In this document: positions 10,732 through 21,535 of the stretch, piece by piece
How the letters are laid out: each line of letters starts with the position of its first letter
How positions within the stretch are numbered: the stretch's first letter is position 1
From: Entoloma clypeatum
Taxonomy: Eukaryota > Basidiomycota > Agaricomycetes > Agaricales > Entolomataceae
Direction of reading: 5' to 3'
Length of the DNA: 64,000 nt
Assembly (NCBI GenBank): GCA_963565915.1
Contig: OY751487.1
Coordinates: 3,720,001 to 3,784,000, forward strand
The notes under the pieces: model-generated
Database searches by the model: none
Seen by the model: only the letters and a program-made list of their open reading frames with translations
Told to the model about the DNA's origin: nothing
Program-made: the position numbers and the translations under genes

Positions 10732-11873
10732 TTAAGCATCTATCTGGAGGTAGTCGAGTAGAGGAAAACAAACTTCCTGATCTTTGGATGAGATTTGCTG
10801 GAAAGGTGTCGGAGGAAGCAACGCTCCCGGGCGGGGTTTCACGCCAGCTCGGTGTGCAAACGACCACACGGTTGTCGTCTGTCGTACTAATAATTCGAGA
10901 GATGACACTGTGGGTGACGCGCATCTATCTAGTAATATCAAAAAGTCGAGTCCAGGATGAGTATACTATCCCTGTTCTTCCTGATCTCCGGAAATTTCCT
11001 TACCTAGGATCGCGCGGTTCACTTGATCAGCGACAGCTTCCCTTCGCTCCTGGCCAAGGTATTTTGCGATGGGACTCCTCTCTGGCACTTTATAAGCGAG
11101 GAGGCCGCTGACATTGTTGAGTTCGTTTAGGTACACGGCACGGTCACTACTCTTGGTGAGCATGTTCGCCGAACCCAAGAGTTTCCGCGCTTTTGAAAGT
11201 AGCATCGATCTCTGGTCATCAGATGAAGGATCTTCTTCCGCATCGAGGGAATGTTTTTCGGGCTCAGGTGTCGCTGGAGGTTGCGAAGCTGGGCTTTGTT
11301 GGGAATGCTCGATCGGCATAGTACGACAAGCTTCGATGAAGGACAGGATGCGAAGGTTTAAGATCAGGTGCGCAGGGTCAACAGAGGTCGGCGACGTATA
11401 TTCTGTTTTGATCATGACTTGCTCATCAAAAAAGTCGGGCTTCTCGCGTTCTGGGCTTGGTCCTGAAAGGACAGCCGGAAAGTGCTCGTTTAGCAGGTGG
11501 AAAGCGTCGTCCACCCGACCTGCGACGATCTCAGCGCGAATCTCTAGTGACGACGGCCCCGTCAATGTCTCAACCATGCAAAGACAAATCCAAGTCCTGA
11601 ACCCACTTTCGCGAAGTTCAACCTGAGTAAGATTGCAATGGGAGACTTGAGCAATATCAGTGCTGAGACTGTGCATCTCGTCGCCGTCAGCATCCAGGTG
11701 GCGAATCAAGCTGTCTTTAACAAAGGCCCTTGAGGTTTTGGTGTAACATTGGTGAGAAAGGTATTCCAGGACGAACGCCCTCTTTTTTTCAGAACCGATG
11801 AGAACGAGGCATCTGATGGAGGCTTTCTGCTCACAAGTTGCTCGGGAGTCGATTCGGCCACAGAATTTGGCAT
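10732..11873 (-). CDS. LisH-CTLH-CRA domain protein (RanBPM/Gid-complex type)
   Basis: Family members are subunits of the GID/CTLH E3 ubiquitin ligase or RanBPM-type scaffolds. It starts MPNSVAESTPEQL joined to RAFVLEYLSHQCYTKTSRAF, which is a LisH motif. The CTLH helix pair follows (LEIRAEIVAGRVDDAFHLLNE and LILNLRILSFIEACRTMP) and then the CRA region (ELNNVSGLLAYKVPERSP, AVADQVNRAIL). A proline/serine-rich insert (SQQSPASQPPATPEPEK) sits between CTLH and CRA, as in RanBPM proteins. There is no SPRY domain. The first intron joins EQL to RAFVLEY, and the last intron joins AIL to DRCASPTVSSLELLVRQ. It runs 73 bp downstream of the PQ-loop gene on the same strand. Confidence 0.8.
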
Positions 11874-11946
11874 TCTTTCAGCCCTGGAAGCAAAGCAAAC
11901 CGGAGTGAGGCATTCAATGAATGATTACTAAGCAAGTACTACAGTA

Positions 11947-13769
11947 TTAGTTGGTACCTCTGATACGAGACGTTCGGCCGCGAGGCAAAGTTGTAGAATC
12001 ACTTGGATGTACCACTGAATCACCAGTCAACAGTCCACCCTCTTCTTCGTGTCTCCCATGTAGATGTCGGCGATGACGAGGACGGTAGACAAAGGACTGA
12101 GTCACAATCGTCACATCAAACATGAGGGTCCCCCCACTTCCAAGTAGATACCTAGCATCCGTCAACAATAGGACGAATCAGGCAAAAGAACGAGACGAAC
12201 GGAATGCTTTCTTTGAGGAAAACAAGAGACTCCTCTGGTGGTAGACTCATCCTTGGTGATGACAGGATGGAGGCAACATAGAAGACGTTGCCCAAAAAGG
12301 CGAAAACGAACAGATACATTGAGAGGCCCTGGAAACAGTCCTAAGCGATCGAGTGGCGTGAACTAACATTGTCATACCTCGACGGACTTCCGGACAAACT
12401 GTGGTTGTTCGTCAATACACTGTTGATCGGAGATTTGTCTGATAACGTACATTTTTCCATATTTGAGGTAACCGAGAGGTCAAATAGAGTGTAGTGCATA
12501 GCCAAGCAAATATGCGACCGATGGCGCGTTCGTTAAACGGGTCAGGTGTGAAAGAGGTCTGGGAAGACGACCCTCTGATATGGGACAAAGAGGCTTGAAA
12601 GGCTTCGGTGTCCACAGCAGGCATCGAAGCATGGAAATGGGGCGCAGAACCGGGTTTTGCATTGCCTCTGACTACCAACACCATCCCACCACCCGAAGTC
12701 GGCTGCATAGGAACTCCATGCCTGTTCACCGCCAGCGCACCAATGCCAAATAACGCCCACATGCTCAGGAAGACCATGGTACCCCTTCGGCTTGCTCTGG
12801 AATTTTGGCGGTTGGAGCTAGCAAGCCCTGGCGATATCTCAAGCCCCTCTCCTGACTCCCGCTCGAGCGTCCGACCCCGGCCAGCGGAATCGAGCAGACC
12901 CTCCGTCGAGGATATCTGAGGGTGCGTAGTCATAGGAAGAATCCCTGGTGTTTGACCTAAGCTCCCGCTCCTTGGCCGATGGCGCTCGATACTCCAAGAT
13001 ATACGCTTTCGCCTTGCATCTTGCCCACGTTCACTATGAAAGCTGTCGGAAAGGAGAGCCAGTGCACCGTCGTCCGCGTCTTCATCCGCTGATTCGTAGA
13101 CGCTGCGCCCCCGCACATCGGCTTGTGCTTGATCTACAGTGTGTCGGTGTCTTTTATGTCGGTGTTCTATTTCGTCATGCTGAGCTGCAAGCGCGGCCGT
13201 TGTGGCAACGTTTGCTGCGACAGCGGAAAGTGTGCGGTAGCGGGACACTTCCCTTTCCGTGGATCGTCGGCGTGTGCGAGACACGGAGAGTGTGGGGCGC
13301 CGATGTCCGTACGAAGGCAAGGATTTGGTATATTGCGTGTAGTAGAAGTACTGCACGACAAGAGCTAGATCGACGAAGACGAAATATGTCGCCAACCATC
13401 TCTGTGGCTCGGATGTAGCTTTTTGCAAGAAGGTTTGTAGATCAAACTTGCCTGAAATGGGAGCTGATGCGTAAGGATGCATCCAATCAAGTTGGACAGA
13501 TCACCTATGGCAGGTAGGTGAGTTCTGTGAAGGCGCAAAAGCGGCGAAGGGTCTGATCATTCACCGAGAAACCAGTTGGCGAGGAAGGGTAGGGCGAGAC
13601 CTTCGCAGGATTGACGATTCCAGTTCTCCAAAACCTGCCTGTGAGTTGTGTCATGAACTGGGCCTGGTCAGGGTGGTCGTCCGGTGCAGACTCACGGAAA
13701 CTGGGCGCCGAGCCAGCAAGCAATCGAGGTATAGCCAAGGAGGTCACTGAAGGTGAATAAAGGATACAT
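11947..13769 (-). CDS. PQ-loop repeat vacuolar/lysosomal amino-acid transporter (Ypq1/PQLC2-like)
   Basis: Seven-helix transporter of the vacuolar membrane; characterised relatives export cationic amino acids. It starts MYPLFTFSDLLGYTSIACWL. Both PQ loops are present: QFPQVLENWNRQSCEGLALP with FLANWFLGDLSNLIG, and SRLPQIWKNFVRKSVEGLSM with FVFAFLGNVFYVASIL. About 200 residues of Ser/Arg-rich, probably disordered, loop separate the two halves (12800-13330). The C-terminus is hydrophilic (RHRRHLHGRHEEEGG). The 50-nt intron at 13402-13451 begins with GC and is needed to join LTHQLPFQ to RWLATYFVFVDL. Converges on nothing; its 5' end is divergent from LIN1, with 80 bp between start codons. Confidence 0.88.
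13402..13451 (-). other. GC-AG intron in the PQ-loop gene
   Basis: On the minus strand the exon ends CCATTTCAG and the intron starts GCAAGT, the best known GC donor consensus, ending GCCACAG. The 50-nt length is not a multiple of three, so splicing is required to connect the upstream transmembrane frame with the downstream one. Confidence 0.85.
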
Positions 13770-13849
13770 TTGCCAGGAGAGAGCAGCAGCACTGTCCTCT
13801 GTTCGGATTACATACTACATACTAACTATCTATCCCGCTCCGCCATCAC

Positions 13850-15061
13850 ATGACCTTACCAATGCCTCCCCGCTCAAGCCAGAAGCGAGCAGCCGCAAAC
13901 TCAAACGCCGACCCTTCGTCGTCCAAGCATGCAGCAAAAAAGACTCGTTTCGTCGATCCGTCAGAAGATCCGGGAAATTTCGCAGAAGAGGTAGAATCTG
14001 CCCTTGAGAACCCGCTCGCGCACCGCAAAGGCAGAGTCAAGAATGAAGGATACGAGTCCGATTCAAGCGATGACGGAGAGGGCGTGGTCCAAAGCAGGAA
14101 GAAAGACCTGGCTGCCTCCGCAAATGACAATGATGACGACATGTTTGCCATGGCAGACAAGGAGGAGAAGCAAGAGCAAATCGGCTCGAAGAAGAAAGAG
14201 GAAGAGTATCTGAGACTCGGGGACATCGAAGGCCAGGAGTTCCATTCAGGATCAGGGTCAGAGGATGAATCAGAAGACGAACCAGAGGATGAAGACGATG
14301 CCGAGCGACGGAAGAAAGCAGGAATGGGCTATGAGTTGTCTTCATTTAACATGCGTGACGAAATGGAGGAAGGCAAGTTCACAGAGGATGGGAGCTACGT
14401 CCGGACGTTCGATCCCCACGGAGTTCATGATCGCTGGATGGAAGGGCTGAATGAGAAAGAAATCAAACTGGCAAGAAGGCAAAAGAGACAACAGGAAAGG
14501 GTTCAGAACGAAAGGATGGCCGCTGAGGAAAAGGAGCTAGAGGAGAGCGGCGGTAGAGGCGCTCTGGAGAAAGAGTTGCTGCAGATGTTGAAGAAAGGGG
14601 AGACGGTGCTAGAGGCTCTTCAACGACTTGGCGTTCAAGCCAAGAAGAATCGTAAAACGCAAGTCCATTTTCATTATTTCCCTGCCCGACAACTGACTTT
14701 CGAATACAGCAAGCCTTCCGATAATGGAGGCCGAGCCACTGACATCGAGAAGATTACCCACCTTGCGTCGACCATCATGTCACTCGGGGAGACCGACATC
14801 TACTCAAAAACGTATGAAGAACTCATTCGCAATGTGCGGTCATCAGGGCTTGTTGCTGTTTCATGGGAGCCTCCTTCTGCTGACATTCGTTACGAGTACA
14901 AGTGGGACGTTCCCAACAGTGCGCAACATACATTCGGACCATTCAGCGAGGAGGAAATGAAGGGTTGGATGAGGGCTTCCTATTTCGGGCCGTCTGGTGA
15001 AAATGTCAAAGTCCGGCCAATTGGTGGAGAGTGGGGCAATTGGGATGACATTATTCAGTAG
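13850..15061 (+). CDS. LIN1: U5 snRNP-associated GYF-domain protein (LIN1/CD2BP2-like)
   Basis: Homologue of yeast Lin1/Snu40 and human CD2BP2, which bind the U5 snRNP protein Prp6 and leave before tri-snRNP assembly. A single exon of 403 codons; the second ATG (13862, MPPRSSQKR) may be the real start. The first half is charged and acidic with basic nuclear-localisation-like stretches. The conserved core FNMRDEMEEGKFTEDGSYVR followed by DRWMEGL precedes a helical segment. The C-terminal GYF domain reads YKWDVPNSAQHTFGPFSEEE then MKGWMRASYF, with Ser where the name-giving Gly usually sits, and the protein ends EWGNWDDIIQ. Stop codon is only 28 bp from the RAD54 stop on the other strand. Confidence 0.9.
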   Translation: MTLPMPPRSSQKRAAANSNADPSSSKHAAKKTRFVDPSEDPGNFAEEVESALENPLAHRKGRVKNEGYESDSSDDGEGVVQSRKKDLAASANDNDDDMFAMADKEEKQEQIGSKKKEEEYLRLGDIEGQEFHSGSGSEDESEDEPEDEDDAERRKKAGMGYELSSFNMRDEMEEGKFTEDGSYVRTFDPHGVHDRWMEGLNEKEIKLARRQKRQQERVQNERMAAEEKELEESGGRGALEKELLQMLKKGETVLEALQRLGVQAKKNRKTQVHFHYFPARQLTFEYSKPSDNGGRATDIEKITHLASTIMSLGETDIYSKTYEELIRNVRSSGLVAVSWEPPSADIRYEYKWDVPNSAQHTFGPFSEEEMKGWMRASYFGPSGENVKVRPIGGEWGNWDDIIQ

Positions 15062-15089
15062 TTGTATATCGCAGCATCGACAGCAGACC

Positions 15090-18000
15090 TCAATGGCTGA
15101 TGTATTGGAACACAAACGAGACTTCGGGTAGTCCGGTCTCGCCACGTAACAAGTCGTCGTGATTATTCTGTAGCTCGGCATTCGTGAAATGATTCCATCT
15201 ATCGGCTGCTGGTGAGCACCTTGCCCGTTCACCACGACAAGACGTACGCACGTGCTTGCATCTCCGTATAAAAGAGCAGATGATTTGGCCGTCTGCTTTC
15301 CGTCTTTGCATCGTTTGCACTTGAAGGTCTCATGTGTCTCGCACATCGTATCTTCATTAAACTTGAAAAGTTGGCGGAGGGCATCAAGCGAAAAGTGCCG
15401 CTCTGCATCTTCCTTCTCGTCCACGACAGCCGACGAAAGGGCTTGTTTATTCGCCTGTCTCTGAAAAATCTTCTCTTCTATTGTTCCTGTTGAGATAAAG
15501 CGATAAACAAAACCTGCGACGGGTTAGGTTGTCAATCATATGCGTATGGGATTGCTCACATTCTTTCTTTTGACCATCACGCCAAACGCGGGCCAGGGCT
15601 TGTTGATCCGCGGCAGGATTCCAGTCTTTGATATACTTTTTGAGTACCATAATACATGTCTCCCACAATGAGAACTGACCAGGATCGAACAGAATCAACC
15701 GATTCGCTCCTATGAGATTAATGCCGCATCCTCCAGCCTTGCTACTTAGCAAGAAGATGAACTCCTTTCCCTCCGGGTTGTTGAATTGATCAACGAGTTT
15801 TTGCCTCTTGGTAATGGTCATAGTTCCGTCAAGTCGAAAATATCCATATCTGACCGACGCATCAATTTCTCAGCAGAGGCACCTGGAGATTAAATATGAA
15901 GTACTTCTTGCTTCGACAAAGCTTCTCGAAGAGGTCAAGCGTTTGTGTATAGTTACTAATCAACACTATCTTGTCATTTGTACGAGTCTTCAGATGATGC
16001 AGGAACCTGATTTCCTCAGTCGACGTGCGTTCCATTATCCGAAGATTTGCGCACCTCTCTAGTACCAGAAACTTCCCCCCCCAATCACACCGGACGTTTT
16101 GATTTCTTCCCTTCTCTCTGCTGCTTGCACCAGCTCCTGCAAACCCCTCAGGAATCAGGTCTTCACTGCCCCGAAGATCATCAGGCAGGTTCAATAGCTC
16201 TGGATGGTTGCAAAGCTTTTTAAGGATGTTTATGGCCTTGAGAGGCTGTGATTCGGTTCCTCGTAACAGGGCTTTTATTTCCGGTGACGAGATGAAAAGA
16301 CGGTAAAGAGCTAGCTGGAACGCTGAAAGGCCACAGAAGACGACGTGCTCGTACTTGACGGGGACTAAAATGACAAGTTCGAAGCCAGGGTGGTAAAAAA
16401 CGGAGAACACTCACGATACTTGGACAGAAGGTCATTAGTTCTGCGGATAATGAACTTGGTGACAAGCCCTCCCAATTCTTTCAGTTTCTTCTCGCTTGCA
16501 GCCTTGACTTCGTCGCTCGCGAGAGAATCCCGACCACGAATTATGGCATTCTCAAAGTTCTTCCGGAAGTCGTTCTTGGAACCAAGGAAGTTCGGATTGG
16601 CGAAGTTCAGCAGAGAGAAGTATTCCGAGAGGTCATTCTACGGAGGTTAAGGCATTAGAGTCTTCTCCTGCTCATTCGTTAAAGACGGGACCTGGATCGG
16701 GGTCCCGGTGAGGATTACGCGTCGTTTGACATCCAATGCGTTGATGGCTTGAAATGTGAGGGATTCTATGGGGCTCTATGAAAATGGTGATATTTTTGAT
16801 CACAGTTGGACCTACCGGAATTCTTGAGCCTATGGCCTTCATCACAGAGCAATAGCCCAATACTGCAATTTACCAGGTGCGCAGTAAGTGTACGGAGCGT
16901 CTCGTACGACACAATCATCACTGTCAATCAAGCATGTCAGGAGGTGAGTCGACAAAACTAAGGCTACTTGCCTGGTTGGGTTACATTTCTTCCCCGGGCT
17001 GCCACCCATCGTGCAACTTTTACCAGGAGCTCTGCCTTGCCGCCTTTTCCATCAATGGCCAAGGCGGTCACAGTATCTTTACCTAACCACTTGACTATGC
17101 AAGGGGAAGTCAGCGCCGTCAATCAAATGATATGAATCAGGTCTCACCAAGTTCGTTCGCCCAATTCTTCACTAAGCTGGATGGACATGCAATGATACAT
17201 TTTTCTATTGATGGTTTACCAGGATGGGGAGATTGTTTCAATAGAGTCCACAATAGAGCGATGCATTGAAGAGTTTTCCCGAGACCCATCTCATCGGCCA
17301 TGATACAACCATACTGGTTTTCTACAAGCATCCCGGTCGTACATTTATATAGAAACTGGGATCATGGAGGTAAGGCAGGGGGCTCAGAGAGCGGATGTCA
17401 GAACGATCTTACTTTGACTCCCTCGACTTGATGCGGTCGAAGGACTTTGGTCAAGCGCGGATCAATAACCACAGGAACCTTTGGGATCTTGTCCTTCTTG
17501 TCCTTTCCTTCACCGAGAAGGGCCTTCAAGCTTTTGTGAGGATTGTGCATGCCCGCTGTTTTATCCTTTGCCTCTTGAGCAAGCCATTCTTTAGCTTCCT
17601 CCTTTTCCCTTTCCTTCTTCTCCTCGTCCGTTTCGCGGTCGTCGATTGTCGGGTCGTAGAGGACTATCGCATGGTCTTCCATGGGGTCGTGTAATGGACG
17701 AGGTATAATCTTTGCCTGCAGGCGAATCCCAAGTGAGGCATTGGTAGGAATTAGCGGAATCACGGCCCCATCTTTGTTGGTCATGGCTGGCATCGAGAAC
17801 CTGCGTCCCATGCTCTCGAATGGTTTCGGCTTGTAGACAGGATACGTTTTTATCGCGGCAAGCAGTTCGTCTTCATTTTGATAGTTTCCGTCGCGATCTC
17901 CTTTCTTCTTCTTTCGTGCTTGTGTATCTGAATCTGAGTCCTCAGCTTGCTGGTCCTTGTACGACACGCGCTTCCGTTTTCGTTGTGGTTGAATACGATC

Positions 18001-18108
18001 GAAGGACACAGCCAAGGTCGGGGGCTTGAATGGCTTGTTAATTCGGGTGCTTTCCTGGAGCCTGTCTACTATTTTGCCATCTGTGGTCGTGGGTATGCGT
18101 CGCAACAT
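15090..18108 (-). CDS. RAD54: RAD54 family DNA translocase
   Basis: SNF2-type ATPase that drives Rad51-dependent homologous recombination and chromatin remodelling in the nucleus. The N-terminal region (17398-18108) is basic and ends in [11 protein letters not shown]. Helicase motifs are in order: Walker [19 protein letters not shown], motif [14 protein letters not shown], motif [21 protein letters not shown], motifs [23 protein letters not shown] and [19 protein letters not shown]. The C-terminal zinc-binding segment ([17 protein letters not shown]) and [15 protein letters not shown], then [10 protein letters not shown], are typical of Rad54 and distinguish it from other SNF2 proteins. About a dozen short introns interrupt it. 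Converges tightly on LIN1; 146 bp upstream ends the chromodomain gene on the same strand. Confidence 0.95.
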
Positions 18109-18254
18109 GAATCGAGCTTGAAACCACGTTTATGTTGGGGTGAGCTGATCGTGACAGTGACGGTATATCATGCAGTCGTGACAGTTCGTGTAAATAACAA
18201 CGAAATATGTGAACTGGATTGTGATATGTACTGTAATTCCATCCATCACAGGCC

Positions 18255-20718
18255 TCAATCCCGAGCCTCCTGCAAGGCCAAGGCTGCATAATCCGAATAG
18301 TTCTCGATAATGACACGTGTGACCAGTATATCTCCTGCATGTCCAATAAGGGCAGGCGAGATGTTGAGTCGCTGGCAGATAAGAGTATGGGTGGAAGAGC
18401 AGAACGCAAGAACTTCAGCACCAGCCATTGCTACGAACTGCAGTATATCGTCAGCTTGCCAAGTGAGCATGGGTGCTTATATTAAACACGCACCATTTCC
18501 CCGGCATCTAACCGTGCACAAAATGATTCGAATTGTTTCTTTTGTTCATCGGCCGGATCGGGGTTTAATTTAACTTTCGCCGAAGGGCCCCCCGTGCGAA
18601 GCGTGTTGAGAAGCGGCAGCGTCGATTCTTGACCATAGAATTTACCGGGTGGACCTTTATTCCCTGCGTTGAGTGGAAATTCCGAGGATGCATCGGTCAG
18701 TAAAACTGGGATATAGACGGATGGATCGATGTTAAGTGCAAATGGCGTTGCCTCTGTGCTAGATTGAGGGGTCTGAAGTCAGTGGATATGATAAGTTTCA
18801 CCAGATCGACTGACAATTGCGAATATTGTTTCACGAGCAAATTCGACCCTAAACCACTGGTAAAGGGAAAGTAAAAAAGAGGGTGGTGCCGTTTTAAAAA
18901 AAAGGCACTAACAGGGGTCCAAATATTGTTGATGTTTTCCAAGAAGCAGCAAGACCACCTATCCCAGCGGCTATTGTTGAAGGGAACAGCTTATCCTTTG
19001 CTAGTTCAAGGCTAAAGAAACATACGTCAGAAAGGGAGGAAATATGTACAAGGCAAATAGACCTTTGTTGCAGCGCAGGTTTGGTTTGTTCAGGTTCAGG
19101 AACTGTTTTTTTTGCGTTTTCTGAGGCCGAATCTGACTCTGGAACCTGTGAGATTGGAGCAGGATCTTCATCTTCAAAATCGGGCAGTGCATTGGGGCTC
19201 GAGCCTCTTGCTCCAGCAAGCTCCAACAATTCTTCTGCCGTAGGCGGTACCGCCGGTATCTCGTCCTCATCGCCAAAAAGCGATGCAGGTGTCGAACCAC
19301 GAGCATCAACGACATCGGTTTCTCCGATGGTTTCTTCTTCTGAAGGTTTACGGTATCTGCCCTTCACCGTCTTTAGTGCCCCTTTCTCGAAGGTCAAAAG
19401 CGAGCTGGTGTTTTTCTTCAAGAAACCAGACGATGAGCGTCCCGGACCCGGCCTAGACCCTTTGCGAGGTGCGCCCGACGTGGAAGAAGATGCAGCGTTT
19501 CCGCGCCCCATTAAACGAGCTTTAACAGTGATAGCACCATCCATGTCGACAACGTTAGGATGTTCCAGAATTTTCACTCTGGGGTTCACAGCGCGGGCTC
19601 GATGCGAGGGAATGTTCGAGAACCCTTCGACCGGGGAATGCAGGTCATCCTGCGGTGTCTGGGTCACCTCCATATCGGCTGTAAGGGGGCTGCTTGGAGG
19701 ACGTTCAGGAACGTTCCTATTAAGAGCATCATCTATGCTATCACTCTCTTGGACGGCAGTTGATAACACGGGGGATGCTACGGCTTCTTGTTGCATTTCT
19801 TCCTCTTCGTCAGATGCAGGAATGATCTCGTCGAAGGACGAGGCACGAGTTATCTTTTTCAGCTCAGGACGCGGTGAACCTACTCTTGAGGTGGTAAACT
19901 GTCGTTTCTTATGGCGTCCCGGTAGGGGTATTGAAGTTGGCTCCTTTCGAGGGAGTGTTTGTATGATGGGTGATCCTGGACCCTCACGAGCTCGCTTCGG
20001 AGGTCGGTTTTCTGGAGTATCTTGAACAGATGCACTACGCTTTCGAGGTTCATTCGTCGTTTCAACGATAGGTTCAGCTTCTGCGCGTGTGGTCGCATTC
20101 GGGGTGGGCATGGGGGAGGTGCCAGATCCGTGGGATTTACGTTTGAGCTTTCGACCTGAAAAAGTGAATCAGTCTCAATCGGAAATGCGCCGTGTAAAGA
20201 CAGACGTGGGGGTCCTGTGGGAAAGAACTCCTCGTCAATCCGGAAGAGACTTGTATCCTTATAATCTCGGCCATTGGTATTGGCCCGTTCCCAAAAATAT
20301 TCAACGAAGTGCTCAGACCCAATGAATGATTCAACGGGCTCCCAACTGTGGCGAGGACGTTAGAAACACGCTGAGGAGAGGAGCTTGAGGGATCCTCACG
20401 TATTATCCTCAGGACTGTACCCTTTCCACTGACATGCAGTGGATTGAGTGAGGATGGAAAAGAAAAAGATACGTTAAGGTACTTACCCTAACTTGATATT
20501 TCTTCAAAGGTCGATGAAACATGAACGTTTAAATCACGATATTGATGAAAGCGTATACCGTCGTGACGCACCCAGCTCAAGCCCCCCTTCTTCTTTCCTT
20601 TGGGCTTCTCCAGACGCGCCTTGGTTATGGATTCTGTGCTTATCGATCACAAAGAGAGTGAAGGCGAGAGACTGAAAGACGACTGACCGACTTCGTATTC
20701 GATTTCATCGTCACTCAT
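18255..20718 (-). CDS. Chromodomain protein with a long disordered middle and an unidentified C-terminal domain
   Basis: Likely methyl-lysine histone reader. The N-terminal chromodomain is split over small exons: MSDDEIEYEVESITKARLEK, GLSWKYQVRWKGYSPEDNTW and EPVESFIGSEHFVEYFWERA, with the aromatic cage positions (Tyr of EYEV, Trp of WKGY, Trp of NTWEP) present. Basic RKLKRKSHGSGTSP follows, then about 370 Ser/Pro/Glu-rich residues. The C-terminal 190 or so residues look globular: LELAKDKLFPSTIAAGIGG, SVYIPVLLTDASSEFPLNAG, GEMVAMAGAEVLAFCS and NISPALIGHAGDILVTRVII, ending ALALQEARD. I do not recognise this last domain. Introns near 20340-20670 and 18480-19065 were placed by frame. Sits between RAD54 (same strand) and the small protein gene (107 bp, divergent). 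Confidence 0.8.
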
Positions 20719-20825
20719 CGTCGCGGAATGAAAGAGGTACAGTAGATGTTATTAAATGTTATTGCAGCCTATTTTTGAGCAGAGCACGTGGTCAATGGAG
20801 GTTTCACCCTCGGTGTCACCTTACT

Positions 20826-21302
20826 ATGTCCTCCCCAAAGCCAGAGACGCAGAGTGCGGGCACTGCTGGCCCGGAACCTCCACCAACATATCATCAGGCT
20901 GGCGAACCGTTTCATGAGGCCCAACCCCCACATCAACCTCCCATGAATGCCGCCCGACTCGGAGAGCAGTATCGCGCTGAATGTGCAGTCCTTGCTTCCA
21001 ACTGACCCAGCGAAACTTAAGTATCTGCAAAAACAGTGTATTCACGGTGTGCACAGGGATACCATGATCGCACCTTGAGATTCGGTCTATGTGGTATTCT
21101 GTCAGCCATAGTAAGTTCCCCCCCCTGTTTTCCTACCTCACTGTGTCAAACTAGTTTTTAGTTTTGCTTCCCTTTTGGCTTTATATGTCTGTTGTGAGCC
21201 GTCTCGCTTATTGTACAGGATGACATCAATGCGATTTATATTCTTTTCTTACATAGACTGGACATCGACAGAGTATGTGCCAGATGTGGAGTCAGATGTT
21301 GA
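20826..21302 (+). CDS. Small cysteine-containing, Pro-rich protein (BRI3-like, 96 aa)
   Basis: Four exons (20826-20987, 21057-21110, 21162-21190, 21257-21302) join in frame to 96 codons plus stop. The N-terminal half is Pro/Gln/Glu-rich (AGPEPPPTYHQAGEPFHEA). The C-terminal half contains GYHDRTLRFGLCGILSAI, a hydrophobic CFPFGFICLLLDIDRVC and the end ARCGVRC. This layout (Pro-rich N-terminus, a Gly-Cys-Gly-Ile hydrophobic segment, a Cys-x2-Cys end) matches a widespread family of tiny fungal proteins resembling brain protein I3, of unknown function. The third exon is only 29 nt. The supporting evidence is the clean in-frame splice chain and the Cys pattern. Divergent from the chromodomain gene. 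Confidence 0.65.
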
Positions 21303-21535
21303 CAAGCTACGTCCGTCCACATTGAAAGGATGGTCATTCTATACTTGAACTATCTCGAGATTCAATCTTCATTTGGTATAGTCTGTTATTGCACTTGGTG
21401 ATTGGTACAGGAGGACGACGTTGTAGTATATTGTATATATAATTTCATAGATTTGTACAGATAGTAATTAAGCAAGCAGAGCAGAAAATACATTACGTTC
21501 AAGAGCAGCCTAAGAAGACCACTCGTTCTGGATCC

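Noticed and set aside
14650..14715. Possible intron in LIN1 near KKNRKTQVHFHYF
   Set aside because: Candidate GT-AG pairs have 47 or 58 nt lengths that would break the frame into the GYF domain, so the gene is kept as one exon.
19081..20025. 314-residue open frame on the plus strand, antisense to the chromodomain gene
   Set aside because: It mirrors the Ser/Glu-rich middle of the minus-strand protein and has no domain, start context or splice support.
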